Below are positions 1-11,825 of a stretch of DNA of 64,000 nt, one piece after another; the stretch's first letter is position 1, and every line of letters begins with the position of its first letter. The notes under the pieces are model-generated. The model did no database searches and was not told the origin of the DNA. It saw only the letters and a program-made list of their open reading frames with translations. The position numbers were made by a program, and so were the translations under genes. Source of the stretch: Akebia trifoliata (taxonomy: Eukaryota > Streptophyta > Magnoliopsida > Ranunculales > Lardizabalaceae); the NCBI GenBank assembly GCA_017979445.1, contig CM030705.1:10950679-11014678 (forward strand). Direction: 5' to 3'.

Positions 1-29
1 AAGAACAAAACCAAGAAAAAAGATTCAAC

Positions 30-548
30 CTTTATGATGGGCATTTGTCCTCCAAACATCAAAACAACGCTCATCTGAAGAATAATCCGGAACGTATCAC
101 GGATGTTATTAGCATTAAATTCCTTGAAACTCTCTGCACAATCTCCACCTTGAAGAAGAAACGCCTTCCCCATTGCAGCATCAGCAAGTCTCTCCTCCAA
201 ATTCCTAGCTTCCCCTGCAAATACAATTGGGGGGAAGGATTCTAGGGTTTTAAGCACGGATTCGAGATCTGACTGATCTGGGTACTCTGGAAGTTGAAGG
301 GCTTTCTTGGATTTCCAGCTGTCGATAGCCCATTTTACAGGAATTGTTGATGTGTTTGTGGTGGGTATGGTTGCCGTTGATTTTTTAGGGTCAGCAGCAT
401 GGACAGCTGAGATGGGTTTGATGGATCTGGGTTTAGATTTGGTGGAGGGGAGAAGAGGGAGGGAAGGTTGGATAGGTTTGGAAGAAGGGAGGAGAGATTG
501 GGTTTGAAGGGATTTAGAGGAGAAAACAGAGCTGCTTGTAAGAGCCAT
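30..548 (-). CDS. DAHPS: Class II DAHP synthase, plastid type, exon 1 (gene continues off the left edge)
   Basis: This exon encodes the first 173 residues of 3-deoxy-D-arabino-heptulosonate 7-phosphate synthase (EC 2.5.1.54), which joins phosphoenolpyruvate and erythrose 4-phosphate at the start of the shikimate pathway in plastids. The start is the ATG at 546-548. Residues 1 to about 50 are Ser/Pro/Lys-rich with almost no acidic residues, like a chloroplast transit peptide. The mature enzyme begins near [15 protein letters not shown] (71-85), followed by [16 protein letters not shown] (106-121), [11 protein letters not shown] (131-141) and [10 protein letters not shown] (161-170). Cys137 in GGDCAE corresponds to the metal-binding cysteine of class II enzymes. 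The frame is open to ATAAAG at position 30, where a GT donor (29-28) follows in phase 0, a boundary I recall from plant DAHP synthases. Which paralogue this is cannot be decided from exon 1. Confidence 0.95.
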
Positions 549-720
549 TGTGTTCTTAGTTGGTTCTCTCTCTCTCTTTCTTTTTTAACTTAATTTTTTT
601 TCTCTCCAAAACTTGATTGCTGTGCTGTTCCTCTGTTTGGAGGACAGAAGAGAGTGAGAGAGAATGCAAGCTTTGAAGAATGGAGATGGGAAGAGAAATG
701 TGAGGATCTTTATAGGGTCT
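549..720 (-). promoter_or_regulatory. 5' UTR and core promoter of the DAHP synthase gene
   Basis: Read on the minus strand, the 115 bases before the ATG are CT/GA-rich, as in many plant 5' leaders. A TATA-like CTATAAAGA lies at about 708-716 (plus strand TCTTTATAG). That would place the transcription start near 680 and give a leader of about 130 nt. The ATG context (AACACAATGGC) is good for a plant. The TATA assignment is inferred from position and sequence only. Confidence 0.5.
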
Positions 721-2204
721 TGGAAGAGATGGGTCTTTGTTTGCTGGTTGATTGTTAAATTGAGAAAAAGAGTATTTTTGGAAATTAAAAAAATCAGAGT
801 GGACGTTAAAAAAGGTCACACCATGTTTGAAATAGTGAATGAAACATAAAAGTGAGATGCGAGGATATTCGGGGAAAAAAACAAATAAGATATTCATAAT
901 TTCAGTTATCAAAATAGGTATTTAAATTTTTATAATAATTTGTAATAAAAATTAATATTATATTATAAAAAATTGTATACAACCTCCCAACCCACCGCCA
1001 CAACAACAACAACACAACAACAACAACAAAAAAAAAAAAAAGAGAGGTCAGACTCAATCTCAGGCCCATCTCATGAATAGCTTTCAATTTTATTCCTTTT
1101 TACCATTTAAGAATATTCTTCTTAATTTTATTGTATTTCTTTTTTTATTCCTCTTTTTAAGAATAATCATTTAATTTTATATATTATATTTTATTTTTTC
1201 TCTCTTTTTCAATAATATCTCTTTAATTTTATTATCTTTTCCTTTCTCTCTTATTTTTCAAATATTACCCTTCTAATTCTATTACGTTTTTTTTTCTACC
1301 CCATTAACCTCAAAGAGGATATCTGTGCTAAAAGGCATGAACAAACTCTAGTATATTAAACAATAAGAAATGAAGAAAGTGAATGGGTACAAATCTACCA
1401 AGTTTCTAAAATGAGTGTGTTGCTTTGGTTAATTGAATACTCACATGTACCCAATTGGTAGAAGCAATTTAATCATTTTAATTTCTTTAGACTCAACTCA
1501 AAATAGTTCAGTTAAAATAGGATTCAGAATTAGGATTTTCGATTTCATTTCAATTTCTATCAAATGAATTGGGATTTGCAATTAACAAAAGTCATTGCTA
1601 AGCAGATGACCCAGTGTCTTGATGCCACGTGTACAAATATCAAGGTAAAATTCCAGTACCTAAACGTTCAAAAAAATTCTCCGCAATTTTCTCTCCACCT
1701 AATCAATTGCTCAATCTATTTTCAATATATATGGCATGATGTCATTGGTTCACTAGTTTAGTACCGATTTTTGTTAACAACGAATCTTTATTCAAATTAA
1801 AAGGTACTCATCGACAAGTCTGACTTTCTAGCTGGCAAGATGTTTCAAAATTGAGGTAGAATCCTCTTCACAACATGACATGAGGCCTTTCGTATTTATT
1901 TCTCTCTTACATTTTCACACTCCTATATTTTCATTAATATTTAAGATACTTCCTTAGATATATTACACCAGCGGACTAGTCACTTCAAAGTTTTTTCCCC
2001 CATTGACAATCCTTTGAACAATTTTTTTACTTTATGTTAGAGTCGTGAAGAATGCACAAAATAAATCATACGTGGTTGACATGGCAAAGGTACAGAATCA
2101 TAGATCTTTTTCTTTGAGATACACGCGAAAAAAGATATGTGATTTTGTGTCCTTTCCACATCAGTCACGTACAGATCACGTGCATTCCTCATTATTCTTT
2201 TGAG
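721..2204. other. Intergenic, no gene; short simple repeats
   Basis: No coding frame of substance is visible. A (CAA)n tract lies at about 997-1034. From 1085 to about 1310 there are four degenerate pyrimidine-rich units of roughly 55 bp, each with a TTTAAGAATA-like start, then TTTAATTTTATTAT, then a CTTTCTCT run. A similar degenerate array in reverse orientation lies at 14660-14950. Nothing else was recognised. Confidence 0.6.
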
Positions 2205-2382
2205 TCATGATAATATGACTTGTCAGGTGGCATATTAAATCAATTCCTTGACATGACCAGTTTTGAAATCATAGAACTGTACACCTCGGGATACACAATT
2301 GCATTTTCTCATCAAAAGTGTATCCCAATATAATTGTGTATCTCGAGGCATACAGATCTACGGTTCCCGAGGTGAGTCATAT
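2205..2382. repeat. Family A foldback element (copy at 2.2 kb)
   Basis: The left end TCATGATAATATGACT pairs imperfectly with AGTCATAT near 2376-2382. Internally, CTCGGGATACACAATTGCA pairs with AATTGTGTATCTCGAGG around a short loop. It shares these cores (GATACACAA, and CATAGAACTGTA versus TACAGATCTACGG) with the copies at 9825 and 12469. No transposase is present, so it is classed as a non-autonomous MITE-like element. Confidence 0.65.
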
Positions 2383-3009
2383 TAAGAGGACTGTTGTTTA
2401 TTTTTATAGGTAAGTTGAACTTCATGTAAAAGTTTGTTTTTCAATGTGTCAAACCAAGTGTGAGCTATGGGTCTAAGCTCTGTATAAACAAAGTTTGTAT
2501 TGATTGTATTTCCCCATCTTAGTTGTAACGTTTGAGCGTCAAACGTCCTTCCATCTTTGAAAAGGCCAAAACAGACAGGGTTGTTAGCTGCCCACGTGCT
2601 CCTCGCGTGAACTAGTTTTAATATGTACAAGGGATTGTCGGGTTGGATCTAAAAGTTTTTACGGTCCAGCAAGACTAATCAACTTGCCTGATTTTTTAGT
2701 TGACCGGTATAAAATTCGTTTGAGTCAACTCATTAACTCTATGGAGTCACCTGGGAAACATGCCGAGTTAGGTGACAATCCCGATTCTCAACCAAGTCAT
2801 GCAATTATATTTGGAGACATGTTATTGCCACACCAATTCTTATGTAAATCTACAAGGAAATTGCGCATATTTGGTGTGGCATTAGTAAAAGTTATTGTGG
2901 TAATAATAACTCTCTTATTTTAGTCTAAATTGACTCATGAATTATTGAATTGACTCAACTCAATGATTGAGTTTGAGTTTTCAAAATGACATAATTCCCA
3001 AAGCAGTAT
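2383..3009. other. Intergenic, nothing recognised
   Basis: Short open frames occur on both strands (2382-2630 minus, 2684-2923 plus). Neither shows a protein motif or compositional support, so I leave them out as genes. Confidence 0.5.
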
Positions 3010-3125
3010 TTTCATCAGCAAGCTTGTTTTAATGAATTTAGTGATTCGATGTTGAAAGGTTTTGAACCTAAGTCACTGATATCATTACCCAAAGACTTTA
3101 TCAACTAAGCTAACCGCACCAACCC
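3010..3125 (-). repeat. tRNA-derived SINE-like repeat, copy 1
   Basis: On the minus strand there is a pol III box A match (TAGCTTAGTTG, plus coordinates 3102-3112). About 34 bases downstream is a box B match (GGTTCAAAACC, 3058-3068). The spacing and sequences fit a tRNA-like head, but the cloverleaf is not intact. The downstream body (ATCGAATCACTAAATTC) is shared with the copy at 3455-3575. Confidence 0.7.
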
Positions 3126-3454
3126 CAAAACCTTAACTTGAGAAGTCTTTTTTCTTTTATATAAAAAAAAAATAGATAAATAATTTAATTAGTGGATGAA
3201 AGAGGATTTAAATAAAGGTTGTGATATCAGTCCTCATAGACCTTAACAAGTTATACATAATTTTATGAACACTAAGCATTGGCATCACAGGTACCTTAGC
3301 AACTTGGGGCACTTGCTCACGATATGTGTGTGTTCTTTTTGTTAATTTATTTTAAAGTTCATAATAACGATTATTTCATAAAGAACTATGCTACACTGAC
3401 TTCCGACAACTCAACCTTCAACATTGTGTCTATAGAGATTTATTATTTTTTTTA

Positions 3455-3575
3455 TTATCAGTAAATCTATTTTTAATGAGTTTAATAATTTGATGTTGTC
3501 GAGATTTAAACCCCAAGTCTTTGGTATCATCACTCAAAGACTTTACCAACTAAGTTAATTGGTACCAGCACTTGA
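3455..3575 (-). repeat. tRNA-derived SINE-like repeat, copy 2
   Basis: This copy is in the same orientation as the one at 3010-3125. Box A is TAACTTAGTTGG (3546-3557) and a decayed box B is GGGTTTAAATCTC (3501-3513). The body AACATCAAATTATTAAACTC matches the first copy's tail. Two tandemly oriented copies about 440 bp apart suggest either nested insertions or a local duplication. Confidence 0.65.
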
Positions 3576-4392
3576 TAAGAATAACCCATTTTCCTTGAAT
3601 GCATGATACTTGTATCTCGAGGAATAAAATCTATGGTTATGCATACTCCCACGTCAACGTCTTTTAAATAAACTCATTTTGGAGTTACATAAAGTGTAAT
3701 CATGCACTTAGTATTTCGAAAAAAAAATATTTAGCAAATTTATTACATTTTGTTGTAATAGATTCCTTATTTACCTATTTCAATTACTCCACTATTTAAC
3801 TTATTTCTATGGTTCTCATGATCAAACAATTTAAATTAAAAATGTAAACAAAAAAATTATTTTGAATATATTTAAAAAAATATTATTTATAGTGGATCCC
3901 ACCATTACCTAACACCCGTGTTTAGTTTTGTTGTTTTTATTTTATTTCCACAAAGAAAATCTAAACGAATCATTTGTTTTGTTAGTTGAGATCTGGACCA
4001 TATGGAAGTATAAATAAAAAAACATTATTGTTGAGTGTACATTTTTAAATTAGACGGTCAATGCACGTGGTGGGGTGCTCTACAGAGTATGCTAATCTGT
4101 ATCACACGTGGGCGATGTTCTCTCGACCGATTATAATTTTTAAACAATTAGAATATAATTTTTAATAATAAATTATAATTTAAGACACTAATGAGTTATT
4201 CTATAATTATTCCCAATTCGAGCAATGAAAGAGAAAACAGTAACCATCATATGAGATTCCTAGGGATTGAGGAGTGGATGCTTATCGACATACAAAGAAT
4301 GTCTTCCTTGTACCAACTTACTCCTCCATGGCCTACCTACACTGGAAAGTATAAAGTGTAATAATTGTAAATTATTTATTGAATAATGATTT
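3576..4392. other. Intergenic; half of a family A element and a dispersed repeat
   Basis: At about 3605-3660, GTATCTCGAGGAATAAAATCT followed by ATGGTTATGCAT resembles the right half of family A. At 4050-4125, a stretch with AATGCACGTGGTGGGGTGCT and later ACACGTGGGCGATG recurs in diverged form at 9510-9590. No gene was seen. Confidence 0.45.
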
Positions 4393-4579
4393 TCTGACAA
4401 CCCCGTCGGACACATGTTCTTATAGGCCCCTTGACTTTGATATGTGTTCGAATCATAGATTCTTTTTCCAGGATACACAACTACACATATTTATGAGGAT
4501 GTACAATTGTGTATCCCGAAACAAAAGTTTGATTCTAGCCCATATCATGTCCAAGTGCATATGGGGTTGTGTGTCAGGG
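4393..4579. repeat. Family A foldback element (copy at 4.4 kb)
   Basis: The left end TCTGACAACCCCGTCGGACA pairs with the right end CATATGGGGTTGTGTGTCAGG. Internally, AATCATAGATTCTTTT, GGATACACAACTACACA and TTGTGTATCCC form the core hairpin. It has the same architecture as the 39226-39406 copy. No target duplication was identified with confidence. Confidence 0.7.
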
Positions 4580-4649
4580 AGAGCTTTAGAAAATTACGAC
4601 TCTTTTTTCTTTGGCCAGTAACTCACTAACTCGAATAAGAATCGAGATC

Positions 4650-4813
4650 TAGTATGGTATCTCTTTCCAATACATAGGAAAGATGTCTACATGGCAACTA
4701 ATGTCTCGTTGGGCTGCGTGAACAACTTAATTAGGAGCCCAAGGTTATTTAAACTCTAATTAAAGCGTGCCTCACAGACATCTTTCCTATTTTATAGGAA
4801 TGGGATACTATTT
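4650..4813. repeat. Foldback element with TAGGAAAGATGTCT arms
   Basis: The left arm AGTATGGTATCTCTTTCC, then ATAGGAAAGATGTCT, pairs with the right arm AGACATCTTTCCTATTTTAT, then AGGAATGGGATACTATT. The element is about 164 bp and ends in near-matching 38-bp inverted arms. Part of the interior (TTAATTAGGAGCCC) resembles the sequence near 24605-24690, which looks like a decayed relative. Confidence 0.65.
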
Positions 4814-7572
4814 TGGATCCTAAGTCCTTGAATAATTGATCTTGTTTTCTTTTTTGTCACTGTAATTATACCATCATCCACTTAAACTCGGTACCCTCAA
4901 GTGAAACATCCATTGAATGAAGTTCCTAAGGATTGCAACTCAAGCCAATCATGCGGTATCCAATATCTTAATAGGTGAAACATATGCATTTAGAAGAATA
5001 AATGAAAATGAAGGTATATGTCATCTTAGAAGATCTCGACGTGTCCAACAAGAATCAGAATGTCAATATAAGAAAAATTACGATTGTGCTCATAATTATC
5101 GATGATTATCATGAAAACAATCATTGTGCCTGATTTAGGAATATTTGGAAACAATATACAGATGAGTGGATTGTGTAAAAACATGGAGGAGAATAAAAAG
5201 AGAAATTATAAATTTCTTTATCATTATAATGAGAAAAGGTGGAATAGACCACGTGCGACATAAAAATAAAGGTAAAAATCCTTTTGATACATGTGTGTTT
5301 GCACATGCCGCCTTCTAGTATAAATAAGATATTTTGCCTTTGTGAATTCTTAGTTAAATTCTAATTGATTAAAAAACAAACTTTTGCAAGAAATACCTGT
5401 TGACATCCAAAGGAGGGTTGGTGAACTAAGGAAGCCACCACACATAATATCTAAAACAAAAGTGGGTTGGTGAAACAAATAAGCCACGACTTGTAATTTG
5501 TTTTCTTCATATGCACCAAACCATTGATGTTCTTTCCTTGTAAATGCATGCCCTACTAAACACATAATTAGATCCACTAAACCCAAGCCATCATCTCTTA
5601 TTAAAAACATAAATAATAATAATAATAAATTATAAAAAGAAAAAAATCAAACAAATATTAGACTTAAATATATAAACTACTCAAATCAATATTCATGAAC
5701 CAATTATAAAAAGTTTTCAAATCCAAAAACTTGCAGTCACCCGTAAAGCTTCTTGTGTTAAGGTATACAACGAATCTGTATCTCTTAAGGATTATTATGC
5801 TCATAATAACATTTCATTTATAATCACGTTCACTAACAATATCGACGATTACACTGCCCATAAAATAACTTAATTAAAATTCTTTCTCAACTAAGTTATC
5901 AATGATGTTCTCTAATCGTAACTCCATGTTGCCTCAAAAAAAAAAAAAAAAAAATGGTCGGATGTAGATAACAAAATTCTAAGAACTTAAAAAGAAAACA
6001 ACAAATTTTCACAATTGAATTTGAATTTTAGATTTTTTAAGAGTTCGGTGATCGTCTATTTTCAAAGTCTTTCAAATTAAAACTTTTATCTAAGCCAGAA
6101 CTCTGGGCTAGAGTTATGAGATAGATCAAAGAATATTTTTTTCATATATTGCACGTAAGCCCCACAAGCCAAACTCTAAAATAATTTAATAAGCTCAACT
6201 CTAAAAATCTCTTAAGGATTTTTAGAGATGTTTTGAGATAATACGAAAGCTTAGAGAGGTTTGGGAGAGATTTTGGCAAAATTTTAAATTACCAAATGAA
6301 CTTCTCCATTTACCTTAGAAGGGTCTTCTATTTATAGGATTTTATTAAAACCTTCATGAAAAACAACTTTTCCACCTTTTAACTTTGACTTTGATGGTCT
6401 TTATCTTCTTGTTGGGTCTCACCAATCTTGATCAAGAATAGATATGTTGATAAAAATCCAAAAGTTTTAGAGAATTTTTTATAGATGTTAGAATGGTCTT
6501 AAGACTTTGACCTTGAATCAATTGTGAAGGAACCAAACCAAATAACATGTAATTAGATGATAGGTTTTTGGTCTTTTTGGTCACTTCTCTTGAAAGAATC
6601 TTTAACAAACTAATAGGTTAGTCATTAGGTACAAATTTTATAGAATTCTCTATAAAAGACAAAGTAGCCATGAATTTTAAAAATTCGACAAATTACATTG
6701 AATACCATGAAAATTCTTTAAATTTTGAAAAATATGAAAATGTTAGAAGAGAGATTTGCCTTTGATGAGTCTCAAGAAACCAATGTTAGTGAAGGTAATT
6801 AGCCTTAAATGGGGACCAAGCAAAACTAAAAGTTTTTGCTGAAAGAAAAAAAAAATTTACAAAAAAAAAAAAATCATGATGGTGAGTTTATTGAAGAATT
6901 AAAGGATGTGCAAAAGAGTAAAATTAAGCGACTTTCTTTGGAAAAAATTCATTAAGGAGTGGATTAAATGATAATTATCTCAAACAAAATTTGAGCACAC
7001 ATGGGTTTGAAATAGAATTAGTCTTCGGTGAACCAAGGCCTGAACAAAAATTATGTCTGACCATGGGTCATCCTTGGATTAGGCAAAAATACTCCTAAAC
7101 ATAGGTTACCTTTGATCAAACAAAAATATACTTGATCAAGGTTGAGGTATAGTTAGGCTTAAGATTAAGCTTGGCCAAGGATTAGGTACTACCAAGCTTA
7201 ACCTAGAATCTAAAAAATGGGTTTCAGGTCTTGTGGTTGCTTGAAAATGAGGTTTTGAACCCTCCTAAAAATTGTCTCGGGTCAAATCCCTTCTCGAAAG
7301 GTTTTTGATGCCCTCGGACTCGACTTAGGTAAAAATGAGGTATCTACAGCATAAATAACACAATTACATAGTAATAACATTGTATGGCCATCTTTTTTTA
7401 TGGTCGAGAAATTAACCTCCAAAAATTGATATGCAATCATGAGTTTTTTATGAGTCAACTTAGAAAATAGACCGAGTTAGATATTGATATTGAATATTTC
7501 TATTAGAATAGAAATCAATTATCATTCCAAAATTTAAAGTATTTAATAATTTAAATATGGAAAGTATTGGGA
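4814..7572. other. AT-rich intergenic DNA without a gene
   Basis: There are only short open frames with no recognisable domains. A poly(A) run lies at about 5936-5954. From 6990 to 7340 the sequence is richer in GC and repeats AACCAAGG, ACTTGATCAAGG and TTGGCCAAGGATTAGG-type motifs, possibly an old transposon fragment. I could not classify it. Confidence 0.5.
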
Positions 7573-7914
7573 GGCCCAAATGAGAGTCAAAACATTGTGT
7601 TAAACATTTTTCAAAATATGGGTTACAAGTTTTGGAATGAGTTAATTTTTTGTGAGGATGGTCTATATGGTGAATAGATCATCCTCACAAAAAATCAACT
7701 AATTCTTAAACTTCTAACCATGATTTACAAGTTAAAGAACCGTGGATCATTCATTCTTTTATAAATCACTTTTGATGGAGTTAGAAATTTCAAAATTAAC
7801 TGATTTTTGATGAGAATGATCTCCTCATCATAGAGATCATCTTCACAAAAAATTAGCCCGTTTCAAAACTTCAAACCCATAAATTTAAAAAAAATTTGAC
7901 TCTCTTTAGGGCCT
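7573..7914. mobile_element. Family B MITE with two internal hairpins
   Basis: The terminal inverted repeats are GGCCCAAATGAGAGTCAAA on the left and TTTGACTCTCTTTAGGGCC on the right. Inside lie two hairpins of the same design: TTTTTTGTGAGGATGGTCTA pairs with TAGATCATCCTCACAAAAAA, and TGATGAGAATGATCTCC pairs with AGATCATCTTCAC. The same modules occur at 25190-25480 and 40310-40620. Confidence 0.7.
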
Positions 7915-9069
7915 TCGAACACCACCCATTAAATATACATTTGTTTGATTAACTGGTCAAACGTTCAAAGACTATAACTTAGAGGTCTCTTTCAAGAGTC
8001 TCTTTCACCAAGGCATCTAATACTCACAATCACAATATTGTAAACGTGGAAGTGTGGTAGATTCACATGTTCAACAAAGAAATTTAATATAATGTGCGCA
8101 AAAGACAAAAGTAAGGTTAAGCAGCGGTGGTCCAATAACATTCATTATTAAATATCTTTGAAAAAATAATTTATTATATAAAATAAATAATTATTTAAAA
8201 AAAAAAATTGGGATGGTTGATCCATAATCAAACATTAAGACATATATTGGAGCTTTATCAGATCTTTAGATCCTTGTTCAAAAGCGTAGGTTATTGGATC
8301 TGATTTCGAGTCTTACATGATTCATTGACCGTTCTAAGTATTAAAATGAAACTTAGTGAAAGATAATTTTGTAAATGATCATGTATTAAATTTTAGTTTA
8401 TAATTATTAAATAATTTATTTTATATTATATCAAATATCCTAAAAAAAATAATCATAATCGATTATATATAAGACTTGTTAATTGATCATCAATCCTCAT
8501 AATCAATTATATTATTTCTTATCAAATGATTCTGTAAATTATTGTTCTTCGATTGTGATCAGTTGTCTATCGTATATAACTTAACTTATGCATTAATTGG
8601 GCCCATAAACCCTACAAAGAGATTATTTTTGTCAGCCTATACAAAGATAATCAAATTGGTAGGTGGTTTCTATTTACTAAATTTGATAAATTCTCTTGAT
8701 TGGCTTTTAATTTAATTATTTTTGATATTTTATTGGAATATTTACATCACGTGTAATTTCTTTTTTACTAGTCTAAATCTGAAGATCATGGAGTATCCGA
8801 TTGATGCTTTTCCAAATAGGGAACATCAACTATTGTACCTTGTTGTAGGAGTGTCAATGGGTCGATTCCAGATCAGTTCCTAAAGAATGTAGAACCATAA
8901 TCATTATATTTAATTCGATTTCAATTTTTGTTGGTTTCAGGTCCGATTTCAAAATAAATGAAATCGGTACCAGAACCGTAAAATATCACGAGTACCCATC
9001 AATTCTGATTCTAGTTTTTTATAGTTTTTTTGTCTTCAAAAATTCCAGAAAGACTTACCTTTAAATATA
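7915..9069. other. Intergenic; fragment of a GTGTCAATG-type repeat
   Basis: No gene was seen. At 8847-9020, TAGGAGTGTCAATGGGTC begins a segment rich in GATTTC/GAAATCGG and ending near GAGTACCCATCAATTC. This resembles a decayed copy of the hAT-like element at 27736-28352. Confidence 0.45.
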
Positions 9070-9235
9070 TTTGTTGACTTGTAGTGACTCACAGTGGTGA
9101 ACTCGACAATAATTAAAAAGTGTCGAGTTTGACAATAAATAAAAATTGGTAAACTCGACAATAAATAATGGTGAGTTCGACAGTAAAAATTGTGAACTCG
9201 ACAATAAATAAAAAAAATGGTGAGTTCGTTAGTAA
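9070..9235. repeat. Short array of the AACTCGACAATAAA motif
   Basis: GTGAACTCGACAATAA, GTCGAGTTTGACAATAAATA, GTAAACTCGACAATAAATAA, GTGAGTTCGACAGTAAAAA and GTGAACTCGACAATAAATAA follow each other at 25-35 bp spacing. The same motif recurs in a larger array at 58715-59275. Confidence 0.7.
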
Positions 9236-9824
9236 TGAGGGATTATTAAGAAAGAAAAAGTTTACTAAATGTTCTATCAAGCTACCGTACAAAACTTAAG
9301 GATTATTTAGAAAAACTCTTTCATGAGGGTCTTTTGAGTAATTTCCCTTGTTTAATTCAGTTCCATTAATCATGCAAAAACTTTAAAATAAAATTCCATT
9401 TTGAATATTTTTATTTAAAATATTTTGATATTATTTATGGTTACCAAACGCCAATTTTTATTTTTGTTTCTTCCAAGAAGTAGAAGGAATCTTTTCAAAA
9501 GTCCATTGTGATGGTTAATGCACATGGTGGGGGATGCTTCTGGGAATCTGTGACTCTGATATGACACGTGGACAATGCATTAGAGTATGTTTGGAACTAT
9601 TATAATAATTGATTTTAGGGTCAATAATCAATTATGAGCCTCATAATTAATTATAGTGATTTTTGGGATTCTTGATGATACAAGAAAGAAAACAAAATGC
9701 TTTCCCACTCTCTTTTCCTCCAAATGCTTGGGACTATCAATCAATCATGTAGGATTATTCAAAATTAGATATGATAACTTAAGTTTTGGATCGATTCGAC
9801 AATTTATCCCATATGAAATGAGCC
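9236..9824. other. Intergenic, nothing recognised
   Basis: This is AT-rich sequence. The segment at 9510-9590 (AATGCACATGGTGGGGGATG and later GACACGTGGACAATGC) is a diverged copy of 4050-4125. The open frame at 9656-9862 has no recognisable motif and runs into a foldback element. Confidence 0.45.
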
Positions 9825-10020
9825 ATGATAATCTGACTTACCCATGTGGGATACTCAATTGACATCTCTGACGTGACAGGCTTGGAAACTATAGATCTAC
9901 TATCCTCGGGATAACAAACATCATCTTTTTATGAAAAATCATAATTTTGTATCTCGAGGAGAGTAGATCTATGGTTCCTGAGCTTGTCATGTCAAGGATG
10001 TTGATTGAGTATACCAGATC
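9825..10020. repeat. Family A foldback element (copy at 9.8 kb)
   Basis: The left end ATGATAATCTGACTTACCC is followed by GATACTCAATTGACATC, which pairs with GATGTTGATTGAGTATACC near the right end. Its core (CTATAGATCTACTATCCTCG against CGAGGAGAGTAGATCTATGG) is a long imperfect hairpin. It is a close relative of the 12469 copy. Confidence 0.7.
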
Positions 10021-10368
10021 TCTTTGTGCGTGTGTGAGCGTGTGTGTGTGTTTTCTTGTTAATGAAAAGGGTCTAGCTTGTGTGAATCGTAGTCACAAAA
10101 ATCCATAAAATTCTTCGAATAAGTGATCAGTTGATTTAATCAACCAATTAATCATATAATATGATAATATTTTTATAGTTCACCCTATTTTCTCCAACAT
10201 TCAAATCTCATGGACAAAATGAGATTCTTAGTGAGATCGAAGAAGATGGATTTTGGTAAGAAAAAAAATAAGCATCATTTATATATTTTCTGAAAATTTT
10301 CCTAATTTTTATACAGACCTTTCCAAAATTCATCCTTGTTAATCTAATCTCTAATGAATAATGTTGGA

Positions 10369-10523
10369 GTGACCTCAAGATTGATCTCAATTCACACTTT
10401 ACTAATGTGGAGGTGTGTACGGATCATAGATGCTTTTCATCCTAATACGAGTGAAAAGCATCTATGGTTGTGTATGCACCTCTACATCAACAATGTGTGA
10501 ATTAAGGTCAAACTTGAGGTCAC
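10369..10523. repeat. Family A subtype foldback, GTGACCTCAAG ends
   Basis: The ends GTGACCTCAAG and CTTGAGGTCAC are perfect inverted repeats. The next arms (CAATTCACAC/GTGTGAATT) and the core GATCATAGATGCTTTTCA / TGAAAAGCATCTATGGTT continue the fold, so nearly the whole 155 bp is self-complementary. The core is shared with the hairpins at 52140-52250 and 52345-52403. Confidence 0.75.
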
Positions 10524-11405
10524 TGCACTCTAATCTAATTGAAGCCTACCAAATAATCGCTCAATCCCTACTTTGTTACTATCGTATGAACTCAATAAAT
10601 GTGTTTAAACCTTTGTTTCCAATTCAAAATACAGAAAAAATTCGAGTTTTATTCAATTTTGGATTGCAAAAATTTGATCAAAATTTTGATTAAAGGAAAC
10701 TATGCCATATATGTTTTACAACATGTAACAAGTTACAGAATTATTTTTTTCTACCAAATTTTATAAAAATTCATAAAAAAATAATATGTTTTATTCATTT
10801 TTTAAACTTTAAATACGTTAATTATTTAGAATAATTCAACAAATTGTAAACAAAGATACTAGGTAGCCTATTTAAGAAAAGGAAGTATAAGACTTCATGG
10901 GCCCAAAGTTGACAAGGCCTAAGTCTGAGCCTTTCAAATTTGGGTTGGGCTTTGTTTATAAAAATGTTAAATTAATGCACCTTTCAAAATTGTCTGATGC
11001 CACATTTCATCAAAACAGGTTGAAAACGGTTGAGAGGACCGTACATTTATTATTTTATGATGGGCTTTAAAAAAAAACCAAAAAATTTACAAAATCATAC
11101 ATGAACCTATATGTATTTACCAGATTGGGCTTTGCAAGGCCCTAGCTCGGCCTAGATTTAAAAGGGCTGGGAAATTTTGAACTCGTCCCGACCTTAGCAA
11201 ACTCAAGATCAAGGCTCAGAATAATAATTATTTTTTTTTTGTAAGACAGACCACGTTAACGGGAGAGAGTAAAATCTAGTAAGAATGACCTTATTTATAC
11301 AATTATAATAAATTTTTTTTAATACAATTTCTTATACAAGACAGACGATCGAAGGATATCCTATCCACTTTAACAACTCAACCACTAACGATGAATGTGA
11401 TTCAA
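10524..11405. other. Intergenic; GGGCTT-rich repeat fragment
   Basis: No gene was seen. At 10900-11215 there are inverted GC-richer segments (GGGCCCAAAGTTGACAAGGCC, then GGGCTTTGCAAGGCCCTAGC and GGCCTAGATTT). They look like the ends of a decayed hAT-like element, but I could not define its borders. Confidence 0.4.
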
Positions 11406-11825
11406 TCAACAGATTCGTACCCTCCAACGAGAATAAAGACAGCCCTTCAAGTAAGTCTTTAAATTCCGCAAAATTATTGGTAAAATTCCTATAAATTTAC
11501 TTGATGCCTTCACAATTTTCCCTTCGAAGTTCCTTAGAATGCATCCAACTCCTGAATTTCCCGAATTGCTCAAACTCGAACAGTCAAAATTTAATTTGAG
11601 CCAACCAAAATTGGGTTTCAAGCAACTCACCGCGATGAACCTACTTTGAGGAATAATTGGTTTTCTGAAATTAAACATCAACTCATTAAAAATGATATTA
11701 TTTCTAACTAACCACATTAAAATCCAAGGAATGGTTCTTGCTTCCAAAGATTTCATGGTTTTGCACCAAGAGATGATGGATGAAATAGTACCAACCTGAG
11801 GAGGTTTTCTAATTTCTACGTTCAT
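11406..11825 (-). pseudogene. LINE RNase H-domain remnant
   Basis: The open frame of 139 codons contains WLVRNNIIFNE, then FGWLKLNFDCSSLSNSGNSG (residues about 73-92) and VGCILRNFEGKIV. That is the pattern of the plant LINE-associated RNase H domain (RVT_3), normally LN(T/F)DG(S/A)...GxxGxGG(I/V)xR. The first catalytic Asp is kept, but the following Gly is Cys, the Pro of the GNPG turn is Ser, and the frame ends before the rest of the domain. Upstream coding sequence is missing. This is a decayed fragment of a non-LTR retrotransposon, not a gene. Confidence 0.75.

Noticed and set aside
45..507. Two plus-strand frames at the left edge
   Set aside because: They are antisense to the DAHP synthase exon, whose minus-strand translation is unambiguous.
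3041..3125. Possible tRNA gene
   Set aside because: Box A and box B match, but the arms do not form a cloverleaf and there is no plausible anticodon stem. A SINE head explains it better.
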